Of a DNA stretch of 64,000 bases, positions 56,344-64,000 are shown one piece after another. The stretch lies in the NCBI RefSeq assembly GCF_002902845.1, contig NZ_PPTF01000073.1:301808-365807 (forward strand), given 5' to 3'. The position numbers and the translations under genes are program-made. Each line of letters opens with the position of its first letter. Position 1 is the stretch's first letter. This DNA comes from Chromobacterium sinusclupearum. GTDB taxonomy: Bacteria > Pseudomonadota > Gammaproteobacteria > Burkholderiales > Chromobacteriaceae. The notes under the pieces are model-generated. The model saw nothing but the letters and a program-made list of their open reading frames with translations, was not told where the DNA came from and ran no database searches.

Positions 56344-57246
56344 GGCAATTCAAACAAAAATAAGCAGTCATTGTAATGCCAACTCAGCAGCAAAAGTCAG
56401 AACGCCTCAAAAAGTACATTTCGAGTCCATGTGCCTGTGCCATTCACCAGCCACATACGGCGCACACCCTCCATCACAAGGGACTCCAACAAAGTCCAGT
56501 TGCCAACCCCCTCGCTCGCCATGCAGACGCAACTAGATGTAGCCGCAACAAAACAGGAATGCGTGCCTCCTGCAAGAGCCGGGGCAGGCCATATATGTAA
56601 ACAGTTTGCAAAAAGACTGTGGCAAAGGCGCATATACAGGTATGCACATGAGCACGCCATGACCAGATCATTGCAATCGCTTGAATGTTCTCAAAAATGG
56701 TTCGAACAAATTCTATCGCCATGTAAATAGCGATTACAATCTATTGTTGTTGTTTACATAATTTTTTTCAAATATCATAAATCAATCTGCAAAAATACTT
56801 AATCCTGCATTTTTGCCATTTTTTTGCTCGTTTCTCGTACTGTCCGTTACAATTTCGTGTCAACCATGTCAAAATACGGTTTATTTCAAACATATTAAGT
56901 AGCAAATTCTTTTTATGTTGCGCAGTTTTATTCCATCGAATCTCACATGCCAGCCTTTCGCTATCCATTGCGCTGGCGCTTGGAATCGACATAGCCGCTG
57001 CGTTAGCCCCGCTCGAGAATGGATGCCCGGCTTACATAAAGCACACCCAGATTGCTTGGGCACTCATCCTCTGTCAGCCGCGGCATGAAGGTATGAAGCG
57101 CAGAAGAAAATACACCAGCATTTCATCAAGATAGTGGTGTGTTGCCCAAGCATGGTTCACACCGTTGCCTCATGGGAAATGCTCCATGAGAACTTGAACA
57201 TCGGCAAAGACGCATACGCACCAACTAAATACTTTGACCTGTAACC
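56344..57246. other. 900-nt AT-rich non-coding region before the capsule locus
   Basis: No credible full-length gene is found. Between 56720 and 56930 the sequence is very A/T-rich. A frame of about 50 codons ending at 57243 (…MVHTVASWEMLHENLN…) runs up to 4 nt before the kpsM-like start; it could be a remnant of a lost gene or chance. No JUMPstart/ops element (GGCGGTAG) was seen. The region probably holds the capsule promoter and may be a target for nucleoid proteins that silence acquired DNA. Confidence 0.5.
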
Positions 57247-58020
57247 ATGCGCAGCTCCTGGAACATTATGTGCACCTCGGTGCATGCGCTTTTTTTGCGC
57301 GAACTGAAAACCCGCTTTGGCGAATACCGTCTAGGCTATCTGTGGGCATTGCTTGAGCCAGTACTGCAGATGGCCGTGATGCTAGCCATCATGGGCTACC
57401 TGATGCATCGCGTGATGCCGGACATCTCCTTTCCGGTGTTCTTTGTCTGCGGCATCGTGCCCTACAGCCTGTTTTCCAACATCGCCACGCGCTCGCTCAA
57501 CGCCATCGAAGCCAACCGTGGTTTGTTCAGCTACCGCCCGGTTCACCCGGTGGATGCCATGCTGGCCCGCTCGCTGCTGGAGTGCCTAGTCCAAGGCGGG
57601 TGCTTTGTGGTGCTGATGGCGGGGCTTTGGCTGCTGGGCGAGCCAATGCGCATCGACAACATACCGGTGCTGCTCGCCATCTGGATGGCTTTGGCGCTGT
57701 TGTCACAAGGCGTGGGCTTCACCTTCATGGTGCTCGGCCACGCGTTCAAAGCAGCGGACAAGATCTTGCCGCTGCTGGTGCGCCCGCTGTATTTCGCCAG
57801 CGGCGTAATGTTTTCCCTGCACGTCTTTCCGCCGGAATTCCGCTATCTCGTTGACTGGAACCCACTGCTCCATGCATTTGAGCTGATGCGTCACGCCGTT
57901 TCGCCCAATTACCCACTGTATGACATCAGCTTGTCGTACTTATGGCTGTGGGCCCTGTCTTCCCTACTCATTGGGCTGTTGCTTTACAAAGCCCGCGAAC
58001 CGGCGATCCTGCGTTCATGA
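57247..58020 (+). CDS. Capsule polysaccharide ABC transporter permease (KpsM/CtrC type)
   Basis: 257 residues with six predicted membrane helices. FLRELKTRFGEYRLGYLWAL and LEPVLQMAVMLAIMGYLMHR are the characteristic ABC-2 permease motifs of KpsM/CtrC, the inner-membrane channel for lipid-linked capsule polymer. The stop overlaps the ATPase start (ATGA). First gene of the export operon. Confidence 0.94.
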   Translation: MRSSWNIMCTSVHALFLRELKTRFGEYRLGYLWALLEPVLQMAVMLAIMGYLMHRVMPDISFPVFFVCGIVPYSLFSNIATRSLNAIEANRGLFSYRPVHPVDAMLARSLLECLVQGGCFVVLMAGLWLLGEPMRIDNIPVLLAIWMALALLSQGVGFTFMVLGHAFKAADKILPLLVRPLYFASGVMFSLHVFPPEFRYLVDWNPLLHAFELMRHAVSPNYPLYDISLSYLWLWALSSLLIGLLLYKAREPAILRS

Positions 58021-58688
58021 TCCAGATCCGCAACCTCAGCAAGTCCTATCGCACGCCTGCGGGACGGCATTACGTGTTTCAAGACCTGACCCTGGACATT
58101 CCATCCGGCGTCAGCGTGGGCCTGATTGGCCGCAACGGCGCCGGCAAATCCACCCTGCTGCGCATTCTGGGCGGCATGGATCGCCCGGACTGCGGCAAAG
58201 TCCATACCGACCGCAGCATTTCCTGGCCCGTAGGCCTGGCCAGCGGCTTCCAGGGCAGCATGACCGGGCGGGAAAACGTCAAGTTCGTCGCCCGGCTCTA
58301 TGCCGAAAAACATGAGTTGCCGGAAAAAGTGGCCTTTGTCGAAGCCTTTGCCGAGCTTGGCAAACACTTTGATATGCCGATCAAGACCTACTCCTCAGGC
58401 ATGAAGTCTCGCCTGGGATTTGGCCTGTCCATGGCATTCGATTTTGACTACTACCTGGTAGACGAAGTCACCGCCGTCGGCGATGCCAGCTTCAAAAACA
58501 AGAGCGCGCGACTGATCGAAGAAAAGCGCCAGAAAAGCCAGTTTTTGATGGTGTCGCACAGCATGGGCGAAATCCGGCGTTTCTGCGACGCCGCCCTGCT
58601 GCTGGGCCGCCACGGCGTGCGCTATTACAACCAGATCGATGAGGCCATCGAGGCCTATAAGAAAGAAGAAGATGTTCAAGTGGTTTGA
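58017..58688 (+). CDS. Capsule polysaccharide ABC transporter ATPase (KpsT/CtrD type)
   Basis: 223 residues. Walker A GRNGAGKSTLL, signature SSGMKSRLGF and Walker B DYYLVDEVTAVGD are present; SWPVGLASGFQGSMTGREN is typical of KpsT/Wzt-like polysaccharide ATPases. It powers capsule export across the inner membrane. ATG 58017 overlaps the permease stop, and the end overlaps the next gene by 17 nt. Confidence 0.95.
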   Translation: MIQIRNLSKSYRTPAGRHYVFQDLTLDIPSGVSVGLIGRNGAGKSTLLRILGGMDRPDCGKVHTDRSISWPVGLASGFQGSMTGRENVKFVARLYAEKHELPEKVAFVEAFAELGKHFDMPIKTYSSGMKSRLGFGLSMAFDFDYYLVDEVTAVGDASFKNKSARLIEEKRQKSQFLMVSHSMGEIRRFCDAALLLGRHGVRYYNQIDEAIEAYKKEEDVQVV

Positions 58689-59850
58689 TCTCACCCCTCC
58701 CCAGGCTGATGGCGCTTCCTCCCTGCCCACGCCAACCACTCCGCAGCATGACTGGCTGCAACGCGCCCGCCAGGACAAGCTGGCATGGCTGCTGCTCGCC
58801 CTACCCTTGCTGTTGACCAGCCTGTACTTTGTCACCCTCGCGCAAGACCGCTATGTCAGCGAATCGCGCGTCATCGTCAAGCGCGGCTCTGACGACAAAG
58901 CCGGCAGTCTCGACCTGGGATTTCTGTTGGGGGGCAACGCGTCCACCTTGCGAGAAGACGCCATGCTGTTGCAGCAGTACATCCTGTCCCCAGACATGCT
59001 GGCGCGCCTGGATAAGACATTGAACCTGAAGCAGGCCTTTGCCGAACCTGCAGGTTGGGATTGGTACTATCGACTGCCCAGCCATGCCACGCGCGAAGAG
59101 TTCCTAAGTTATTACCGCGCCCGCGTGGACGTGCAGTTTGACGAGAAAACAGCGTTGCTGGTCATCCGCAGCCAGGGTTTTAGTCCCGCTTTCTCGCAAA
59201 AGCTCAACCAAGCCATCCTGGCGGAAAGCGAGCGCTTCATCAACGAGCTGTCGCACAAGATCAGCCGTGAAGACATGGCTTTTGCACAGAAAGAAGTGGA
59301 CTACGCCTATCAGGAGCTCAACCAGGCCAAAGAGCGCTTGCTGGGCTACCAAAACCGCCATGGCCTGATCGACCCTCACGCCCAAGCACAGGCTACCGGG
59401 CAACTGGTGGCGGAACTGGAAGGCAAGCAGGCGCAACTCGAGGCGGAGCTGCGCAATCTGCAGAGCTATCTGCAAGCCGACTCGCCGCAAGTCATCTCAG
59501 CCCGCAACGCGCTGGATGCCCTGAAAACCCAGATCTCGCGTGAAAAATCCAAACTTGTCTCACCTGACGACGACAAGCTGAATCGCAAAACTGCCCAATT
59601 CCAGGAACTGCGCGCTTACGTCGAGTTCCGCACCGATCTATACAAGCTGGCGCTTACCGCGCTGGAAAAATCCAAAGTGGCCTCCGCGCACAAACTCAAA
59701 AGCCTCGCCGTCATCAGCTCGCCGCAATTGCCGGAAGAGGCCGAATACCCGCGCAAGCTCTATGCATTGGGCTCCCTGTTGCTGGTTTGCAGCCTGCTGT
59801 ACGGCACCGTGCGCCTGACGCTGTCCATTATTGAAGATCACAAGATTTAA
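58672..59850 (+). CDS. Capsule export inner-membrane adaptor (KpsE/CtrB type)
   Basis: 392 residues of the polysaccharide co-polymerase family: one N-terminal membrane helix (about 39-58), a large periplasmic domain with long coiled coils (about 185-310, for example LNQAKERLLGYQNRHGLIDP), and a C-terminal membrane helix (about 365-385). It links the ABC transporter to the outer-membrane exporter. ATG 58672 is chosen, 17 nt inside the ATPase gene; ATG 58639 is possible. Confidence 0.93.
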   Translation: MFKWFDLTPPQADGASSLPTPTTPQHDWLQRARQDKLAWLLLALPLLLTSLYFVTLAQDRYVSESRVIVKRGSDDKAGSLDLGFLLGGNASTLREDAMLLQQYILSPDMLARLDKTLNLKQAFAEPAGWDWYYRLPSHATREEFLSYYRARVDVQFDEKTALLVIRSQGFSPAFSQKLNQAILAESERFINELSHKISREDMAFAQKEVDYAYQELNQAKERLLGYQNRHGLIDPHAQAQATGQLVAELEGKQAQLEAELRNLQSYLQADSPQVISARNALDALKTQISREKSKLVSPDDDKLNRKTAQFQELRAYVEFRTDLYKLALTALEKSKVASAHKLKSLAVISSPQLPEEAEYPRKLYALGSLLLVCSLLYGTVRLTLSIIEDHKI

Positions 59851-59852
59851 AA

Positions 59853-61517
59853 ATGCGCCTGACACCATTTGTTCTACTATTTGCCTCCTGTTCGGTCTTC
59901 GCATTGCCCAACCAGATGATGGGCAGCCCCGCCATGTCGGATGCCGCGGCGCTGGCCGCCATCAAGGCCGCGCCAGCCACGCCCCCCGCCACGGCACCGC
60001 AAGCCGTCATCGAACCGCAAGTCCCTGTGCAGGCGCCCAGCCGCATGTTCGGCTCGCAACTGTTTGGCGGCGCCTTCCGCCACAGCGCGGGCATCGGTTT
60101 CAACCCGGATTACCAGATCAGCATTGGCGACCGCATTGCCCTGCGGCTGTGGGGCGCCTTCATCTACGACGGCCAGTTGACGGTAGACCCGCAGGGCAAC
60201 ATCTTTGTCCCCAATGTGGGCCCTGTCACCGTTTCAGGTGTGCCTAACGGCGAGCTGAACAGCGTCATCGCCAATCATGTGCGCCGCGTCTACAAAGCCA
60301 ATGTCCATGCCTATGCCGCGCTGGACGTCTCGCAACCGGTAAAAGTCTTCGTCACCGGTTTCGTCAAGCAGCCTGGACTTTATGGCGGCATCGCCGCCGA
60401 CAGCGTGCTGAGCTATCTGGACAAGGCCGGCGGCGTGGATGCCGACCGCGGCAGCTATGTGGACATTACCATCCGTCGTGGCGACACCATCCGCAAACAG
60501 CTCAATCTCTATGACTTCCTGCTCAAGGGGCGGTTGGACTTGGTGCAATTCACCGATGGCGACGTGATCGTGGTCGGACCGCGCCAGCACACTTTCTCCG
60601 TCAGCGGCGAGGTCTACAACGCCAACGACTTCGAGTTTGGCAAAAGCCAGATCAGCGTCCACGATGCGCTGGCCATGGCCCGCCCCAAACCTGGCGCCAC
60701 CCATATCAGCATCACTCGTCGCCAAGGCAGCGAAAAGACCAGCGAGTACTACCCTCTCGCCAGCGCCGGCAACATGACCCTGGATGACGGCGACCAACTC
60801 AACGTCACCGCCGACCGCTACCCCGGCACTATCCAGGTTCGCGTGGAAGGCGCGCACTCCGGCGAGCATGCGATCGTACTGCCGTATGGCGCGACGATGG
60901 CCGATGTGCTGGCCAAGGTACGCGCCAACAGCATGTCGCAAATCGACGCCATCCAGCTGTTCCGCAAGTCTGTCGCCGAACGCCAAAAAGCCATGCTGGC
61001 GCTGTCATTGCAAAAGCTGCAGGAAACCGCCTTCTCCGCCCGCTCCTCCACCAAGGAAGAATCCGACCTGCGCACCCGTGAGGCCGAACTGATAGAACGC
61101 TTCGTTGCCAAGGCCGGCAAGGTAGAGCCCAAAGGCCAGGTCGTCCTGAATGAAAAAGCTCTGCAAACCACTCTGCTGGAAGACGGCGACGTGATCCGCA
61201 TTCCGGAGAAGACCAGCGTGGTCATGGTGCATGGCGACGTGCTGTTCCCCAATGCTGTCAGCTGGCAGCAGGGGTTAAATGTGGGCAACTACGTCGAACA
61301 GGTCGGCGGCTACAACCAGAGCGCCGATAAATCCCGTCTGCTTCTGATGAAGCAGAACGGCGAAGCGCTGCCGGTCAGCGCCAGCGCCAAAGTCTCAGCC
61401 GGCGACGAAGTGATGGTGATGCCGAAGATAGACAGCAAGAACATCGAAGTCACCCGCGGGATTACCCAGATCCTTTATCAGATCGCCGTGGCGGCGAAGG
61501 TAATCCTCGACCTATGA
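59853..61517 (+). CDS. Capsule outer-membrane export protein (KpsD/CtrA/Wza-like OPX)
   Basis: 554 residues. N-terminal signal ([17 protein letters not shown]) with a possible lipobox FASC, then a polysaccharide-export (Poly_export) domain from [20 protein letters not shown] (about 88 on) followed by SLBB domains ([42 protein letters not shown]). It forms the outer-membrane exit for capsule. It starts 2 nt after the adaptor gene and overlaps the Stealth gene. Confidence 0.94.
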   Translation: MRLTPFVLLFASCSVFALPNQMMGSPAMSDAAALAAIKAAPATPPATAPQAVIEPQVPVQAPSRMFGSQLFGGAFRHSAGIGFNPDYQISIGDRIALRLWGAFIYDGQLTVDPQGNIFVPNVGPVTVSGVPNGELNSVIANHVRRVYKANVHAYAALDVSQPVKVFVTGFVKQPGLYGGIAADSVLSYLDKAGGVDADRGSYVDITIRRGDTIRKQLNLYDFLLKGRLDLVQFTDGDVIVVGPRQHTFSVSGEVYNANDFEFGKSQISVHDALAMARPKPGATHISITRRQGSEKTSEYYPLASAGNMTLDDGDQLNVTADRYPGTIQVRVEGAHSGEHAIVLPYGATMADVLAKVRANSMSQIDAIQLFRKSVAERQKAMLALSLQKLQETAFSARSSTKEESDLRTREAELIERFVAKAGKVEPKGQVVLNEKALQTTLLEDGDVIRIPEKTSVVMVHGDVLFPNAVSWQQGLNVGNYVEQVGGYNQSADKSRLLLMKQNGEALPVSASAKVSAGDEVMVMPKIDSKNIEVTRGITQILYQIAVAAKVILDL

Positions 61518-62587
61518 GAAAGCTCAGAAAACTCCTGCGCCATCCTGGACTATTTTTCCGGGATTACCTGAACAAGCGCTATCCCATCATTCGCAACGAG
61601 ATTGCCTGCCCACAAGACGAGGAGGCCATCCTGCTCAAGCATGACTTAGCATTGGACAAGCTGCTGGAAAACAACCTCGAGATTGACGTTGTGTTTACCT
61701 GGGTGGATGACAGCGATCCGGCTTGGCAAACACGCTATCAACAAACCCTTGCAAATTATGCGCACGAACGACTGGGTTTATATGCTGCCGACTCTGCACG
61801 CTTTCGCAATCACGACGAACTGCGGTACTCGCTGCACAGCATACTCTGCAATCTGCCCTGGGTGCGACGCATTTACCTAGTTACCGACCAGCAATGCCCC
61901 ACTTGGTTAACGCCCAATGAACGCATCCGCTTGATCGATCACAAGGAACTGATCGCCACACGCTATCTACCGACCTTCAACTCACATGTAATCGAAGCAC
62001 ATCTTCACCATATTCCAGGTTTGAGCGAACACTTCATCTACTTTAACGATGATGTCTTTGTCGCCCGGCCATTACCACCAAGCCATTTCTTCCGTGGAAA
62101 CGGCATTGCTTCATTATTTGTTGCGCACAAAAGTCTCCATGCAATGCGCCAACGTGGTGTTGCCACACCCACGCTTCAAGCCTCAATTCAAAGCGCTGCC
62201 TTATTACATGCTGCTTACGGAGTAAAAGTGGACACTCCACTCATCCACAGTTATGTCCCTTTGCGGAAAAGCACCTTTCATATGGCATGGGAGCAATTTG
62301 AAGATAAAATCCAGAACTTTCTAGCTAATCGGTTTAGAGGTGTGAATGACTTAAACATGGCAACCTTTCTCGTGCCGTGGTTGATGTATGCCAAAGGCCA
62401 GGCCACTCCTGCGCGCGATATTTGCTATTACTTTAACTCCCACTCTCCCGTCTCAAAAAGTTATTGGCAGGATTTGAAGAATAGAAAAAATAGTTCATCA
62501 ACACCTCATTCATTTTGTGCGAACGACTTTAATTATCTATCCACCGATAATGAAATTAAATCTCATCTTAAATACTATTACTCTTGA
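61514..62587 (+). CDS. Stealth family capsule polysaccharide phosphotransferase
   Basis: 357 residues. Stealth conserved regions are all visible: CR1 [19 protein letters not shown]2 [15 protein letters not shown] with [14 protein letters not shown]3 [18 protein letters not shown] and [13 protein letters not shown], and a C-terminal CR4-like [20 protein letters not shown]. Family members transfer hexose-1-phosphate to build phosphodiester-linked capsules, as in Neisseria meningitidis. The start overlaps the OPX stop. Base composition falls towards AT from about 62.0 kb, consistent with recent acquisition. Confidence 0.93.
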   Translation: MRKLRKLLRHPGLFFRDYLNKRYPIIRNEIACPQDEEAILLKHDLALDKLLENNLEIDVVFTWVDDSDPAWQTRYQQTLANYAHERLGLYAADSARFRNHDELRYSLHSILCNLPWVRRIYLVTDQQCPTWLTPNERIRLIDHKELIATRYLPTFNSHVIEAHLHHIPGLSEHFIYFNDDVFVARPLPPSHFFRGNGIASLFVAHKSLHAMRQRGVATPTLQASIQSAALLHAAYGVKVDTPLIHSYVPLRKSTFHMAWEQFEDKIQNFLANRFRGVNDLNMATFLVPWLMYAKGQATPARDICYYFNSHSPVSKSYWQDLKNRKNSSSTPHSFCANDFNYLSTDNEIKSHLKYYYS

Positions 62588-62596
62588 AGCTATCCT

Positions 62597-64000
62597 GTGA
62601 ATTATCTGGTATCCATCATCATCCCTGTTTATAAAACAGAGAAATATATAGAAGCATGCCTGCAATCGGCCTTAGCACAAACCATTGCCGAGTATGATAG
62701 CTCTCAAACTATAGAAATTATAGTTGTGGATGATGGCTCCCCAGACCAATCCATCGAGCGCATTCAGCCTTTTCTTTTCTCACATCCTAATGTCCGCCTA
62801 CTACGTCAAGAAAATTCCGGACAGTCTGCCGCTCGTAACCATGCCATCACAGTTGCACAAGGAGAGTATCTATATTTTTTAGACTCGGATGACCTACTTC
62901 CCCATAATGCTATTGAAGCGCTGTACCAGTTAGCAAAGCAAACTGGTTCCGAAGTAATCATCGCGCAGAGCAAAGCCTTTAATAAAAATCGTAGTTGGTT
63001 TATTGAGGATCACGCTGAAGTTGCCAGCAGCGCTTTCCGTCAGGTTAATTTTAATGATCAGCCAATACTGGTAAAAACCACTCCTCCGTGGGCAAAATTG
63101 TACAAAACTGAAATGATTCGGCAACACGCCATTCGTTTCCCAGAAGGTATTGGCTTGGCGGAGGACTGGATTTTTGTCCTCCATGCATTATCTCAAGCCA
63201 ATCACATCTCAACTACGCCAGATATTACCTATTTATATCGCGGTCGAAATGATGTTGACAATCTGTCCTGCACTCAACAGGTCAATCACAAGGTCTTTCA
63301 TGACTTGATGCAGGTTTATCAACTCACAAAAAAATTTTCTTTACCCGCAGAACATCAGCGCCTGGCCAAATACTTCATCATAAAAAGCCTGCTCCATCGG
63401 CTGTTAAAGCTGGCTAAATCGTGTTCACTAGATACTGCTCTACCCACCTATCAGGTGTTGGCTACTTTCTTGAAAATCGAAACGAAATCAGAAGACTGGG
63501 CGGTGCTATCTGAACATGCAAAATTGGTCTTAGATTTATTGAGCCATGATCTTTACCTGGCCGCTCATCATGCCGCTCAGCATCGCTATAAAATGGCTTG
63601 GCTGACTGGAACAGGAAATGTGCTACCTGCCACGTTATTCAGTCGCTACCAAACCACATATAAACACACACGTTTTCTACCTTTAAAACGAATCAAGAAA
63701 CGCGTGCAATCATCACTCACTCTTTCAGCATGGCGCATAAAATATCAATTCGCCAAAATTTTAGCTGGCCTTTATCCGAAAAATGGAAAAATTATATTGA
63801 TCGGCGAGCGGCTAGGAAAAACCGCCAACGATACCTCCTACCATTTTTTCAAACATTGCCAAGAAGATGACTCAACTCAGGCACAATATTTTTATACCAT
63901 TCAAAGACATGCCCCAACTCGGAAAAAGATTCATTCTTATCGAAATATCGTTGATTACGGCAGCTTGAAGCATTTCATCCTGTTTCATCGCGCAAGCGCC
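62597..64000 (+). CDS. GT2 glycosyltransferase fused to a CDP-glycerol glycerophosphotransferase-like domain, partial
   Basis: Open for 468 codons to the window end, read directly from sequence. Start GTG 62597, 9 nt after the Stealth stop in the same frame; no ATG lies near. Residues 1-230 are a GT-A family 2 domain: VSIIIPVYKTEKYIEACL, IIVVDDGSPDQSIE, NSGQSAARNHAI, YFLDSDDLLP and the acceptor motif GIGLAEDWIF. Residues about 395-468 begin a TagF-like domain (GKIILIGERLGKTANDTSYH, then NIVDYGSLKHFILFHRA). Such fusions make teichoic-acid-like capsules. The gene is AT-rich. Confidence 0.85.
   Translation, partial: MNYLVSIIIPVYKTEKYIEACLQSALAQTIAEYDSSQTIEIIVVDDGSPDQSIERIQPFLFSHPNVRLLRQENSGQSAARNHAITVAQGEYLYFLDSDDLLPHNAIEALYQLAKQTGSEVIIAQSKAFNKNRSWFIEDHAEVASSAFRQVNFNDQPILVKTTPPWAKLYKTEMIRQHAIRFPEGIGLAEDWIFVLHALSQANHISTTPDITYLYRGRNDVDNLSCTQQVNHKVFHDLMQVYQLTKKFSLPAEHQRLAKYFIIKSLLHRLLKLAKSCSLDTALPTYQVLATFLKIETKSEDWAVLSEHAKLVLDLLSHDLYLAAHHAAQHRYKMAWLTGTGNVLPATLFSRYQTTYKHTRFLPLKRIKKRVQSSLTLSAWRIKYQFAKILAGLYPKNGKIILIGERLGKTANDTSYHFFKHCQEDDSTQAQYFYTIQRHAPTRKKIHSYRNIVDYGSLKHFILFHRASA

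Noticed and set aside
56431..56730. 99-codon open frame in the pre-capsule spacer
   Set aside because: No domain, no Shine-Dalgarno, and mixed composition; it looks like chance.
56344..57246. JUMPstart/ops element for RfaH control of the capsule
   Set aside because: No GGCGGTAG-type sequence was found on the coding strand in this spacer.

Overview
The window looks like a chromosomal segment of a high-GC betaproteobacterium of the Neisseriales, most likely Chromobacterium or a close relative. This is an inference from protein character and gene order: a compact his operon ending in hisE and a HIT gene, a complete aa3 cytochrome oxidase assembly cluster with DUF2970/DUF2909 satellites, leuA/ilv genes, chitin/N-acetylglucosamine genes and an ABC-type capsule locus. 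No rRNA, tRNA, insertion sequence, prophage or CRISPR array was found. Most of the DNA is ordinary core genome. Accessory DNA sits at about 36.6-40.6 kb and from about 56.3 kb to the right end, where AT content rises.

Layout. 0-7.2 kb: histidine operon hisG-D-C-B-H-A-F-I-E on the minus strand, ending in a truncated HIT gene. 7.2-8.0: PilZ-type c-di-GMP effector. 8.0-16.4: aa3 oxidase genes (ctaC, ctaD, ctaG, DUF2970, ctaE) and the maturation genes SURF1, an Sco-like protein, ctaA, ctaB and sco, with a small DUF2909 gene in opposite orientation whose start codon overlaps that of SURF1. 16.6-18.5: HD-GYP protein and bioD. 19.0-26.1: leuA (with an in-frame N-terminal helix-turn-helix extension), psd, an FSA-like transaldolase, ilvC, ilvH, ilvI. 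26.2-28.1: ECF sigma/DUF3619/DUF3106/RDD operon. 28.1-29.8: LysR regulator and a DUF2798/AhpD-like pair. 29.8-32.0: guanine deaminase divergent from a MarR regulator of apparent urate/xanthine-responsive type, with two perfect DnaA boxes nearby. 32.0-36.5: lytic transglycosylase, proS, kup.

36.6-40.6 kb is the most unusual stretch: a degenerate HD-domain protein, then an AT-rich promoter region with a perfect 7-6-7 inverted repeat, then four genes joined by four-base stop/start overlaps (HTH protein, VUT/YhhQ-type transporter, chorismate-utilising enzyme with a PICGT active-site motif, and a 151-residue unknown). I do not recognise this as a described system.

40.6-47.6: GNAT-AmpD fusion, hemerythrin-like protein, transaldolase, phoR/phoB, a probable small RNA with two coupled mini-ORFs, an Lrp/AsnC regulator and gap. 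47.7-54.1: N-acetylglucosamine operon (nagR-nagA-nagB-II-nagE) beside a secreted chitin-active LPMO, which together suggest chitin use. 54.1-56.3: EamA transporter, a tolQ separated from the other tol genes, and a Sua5/YrdC protein. 56.3-57.2: AT-rich non-coding region. 57.2-64.0: ABC-dependent capsule export (KpsM/T/E/D type) followed by a Stealth phosphotransferase and a GT2-TagF-like fusion cut by the window end, suggesting a phosphate-linked polymer.
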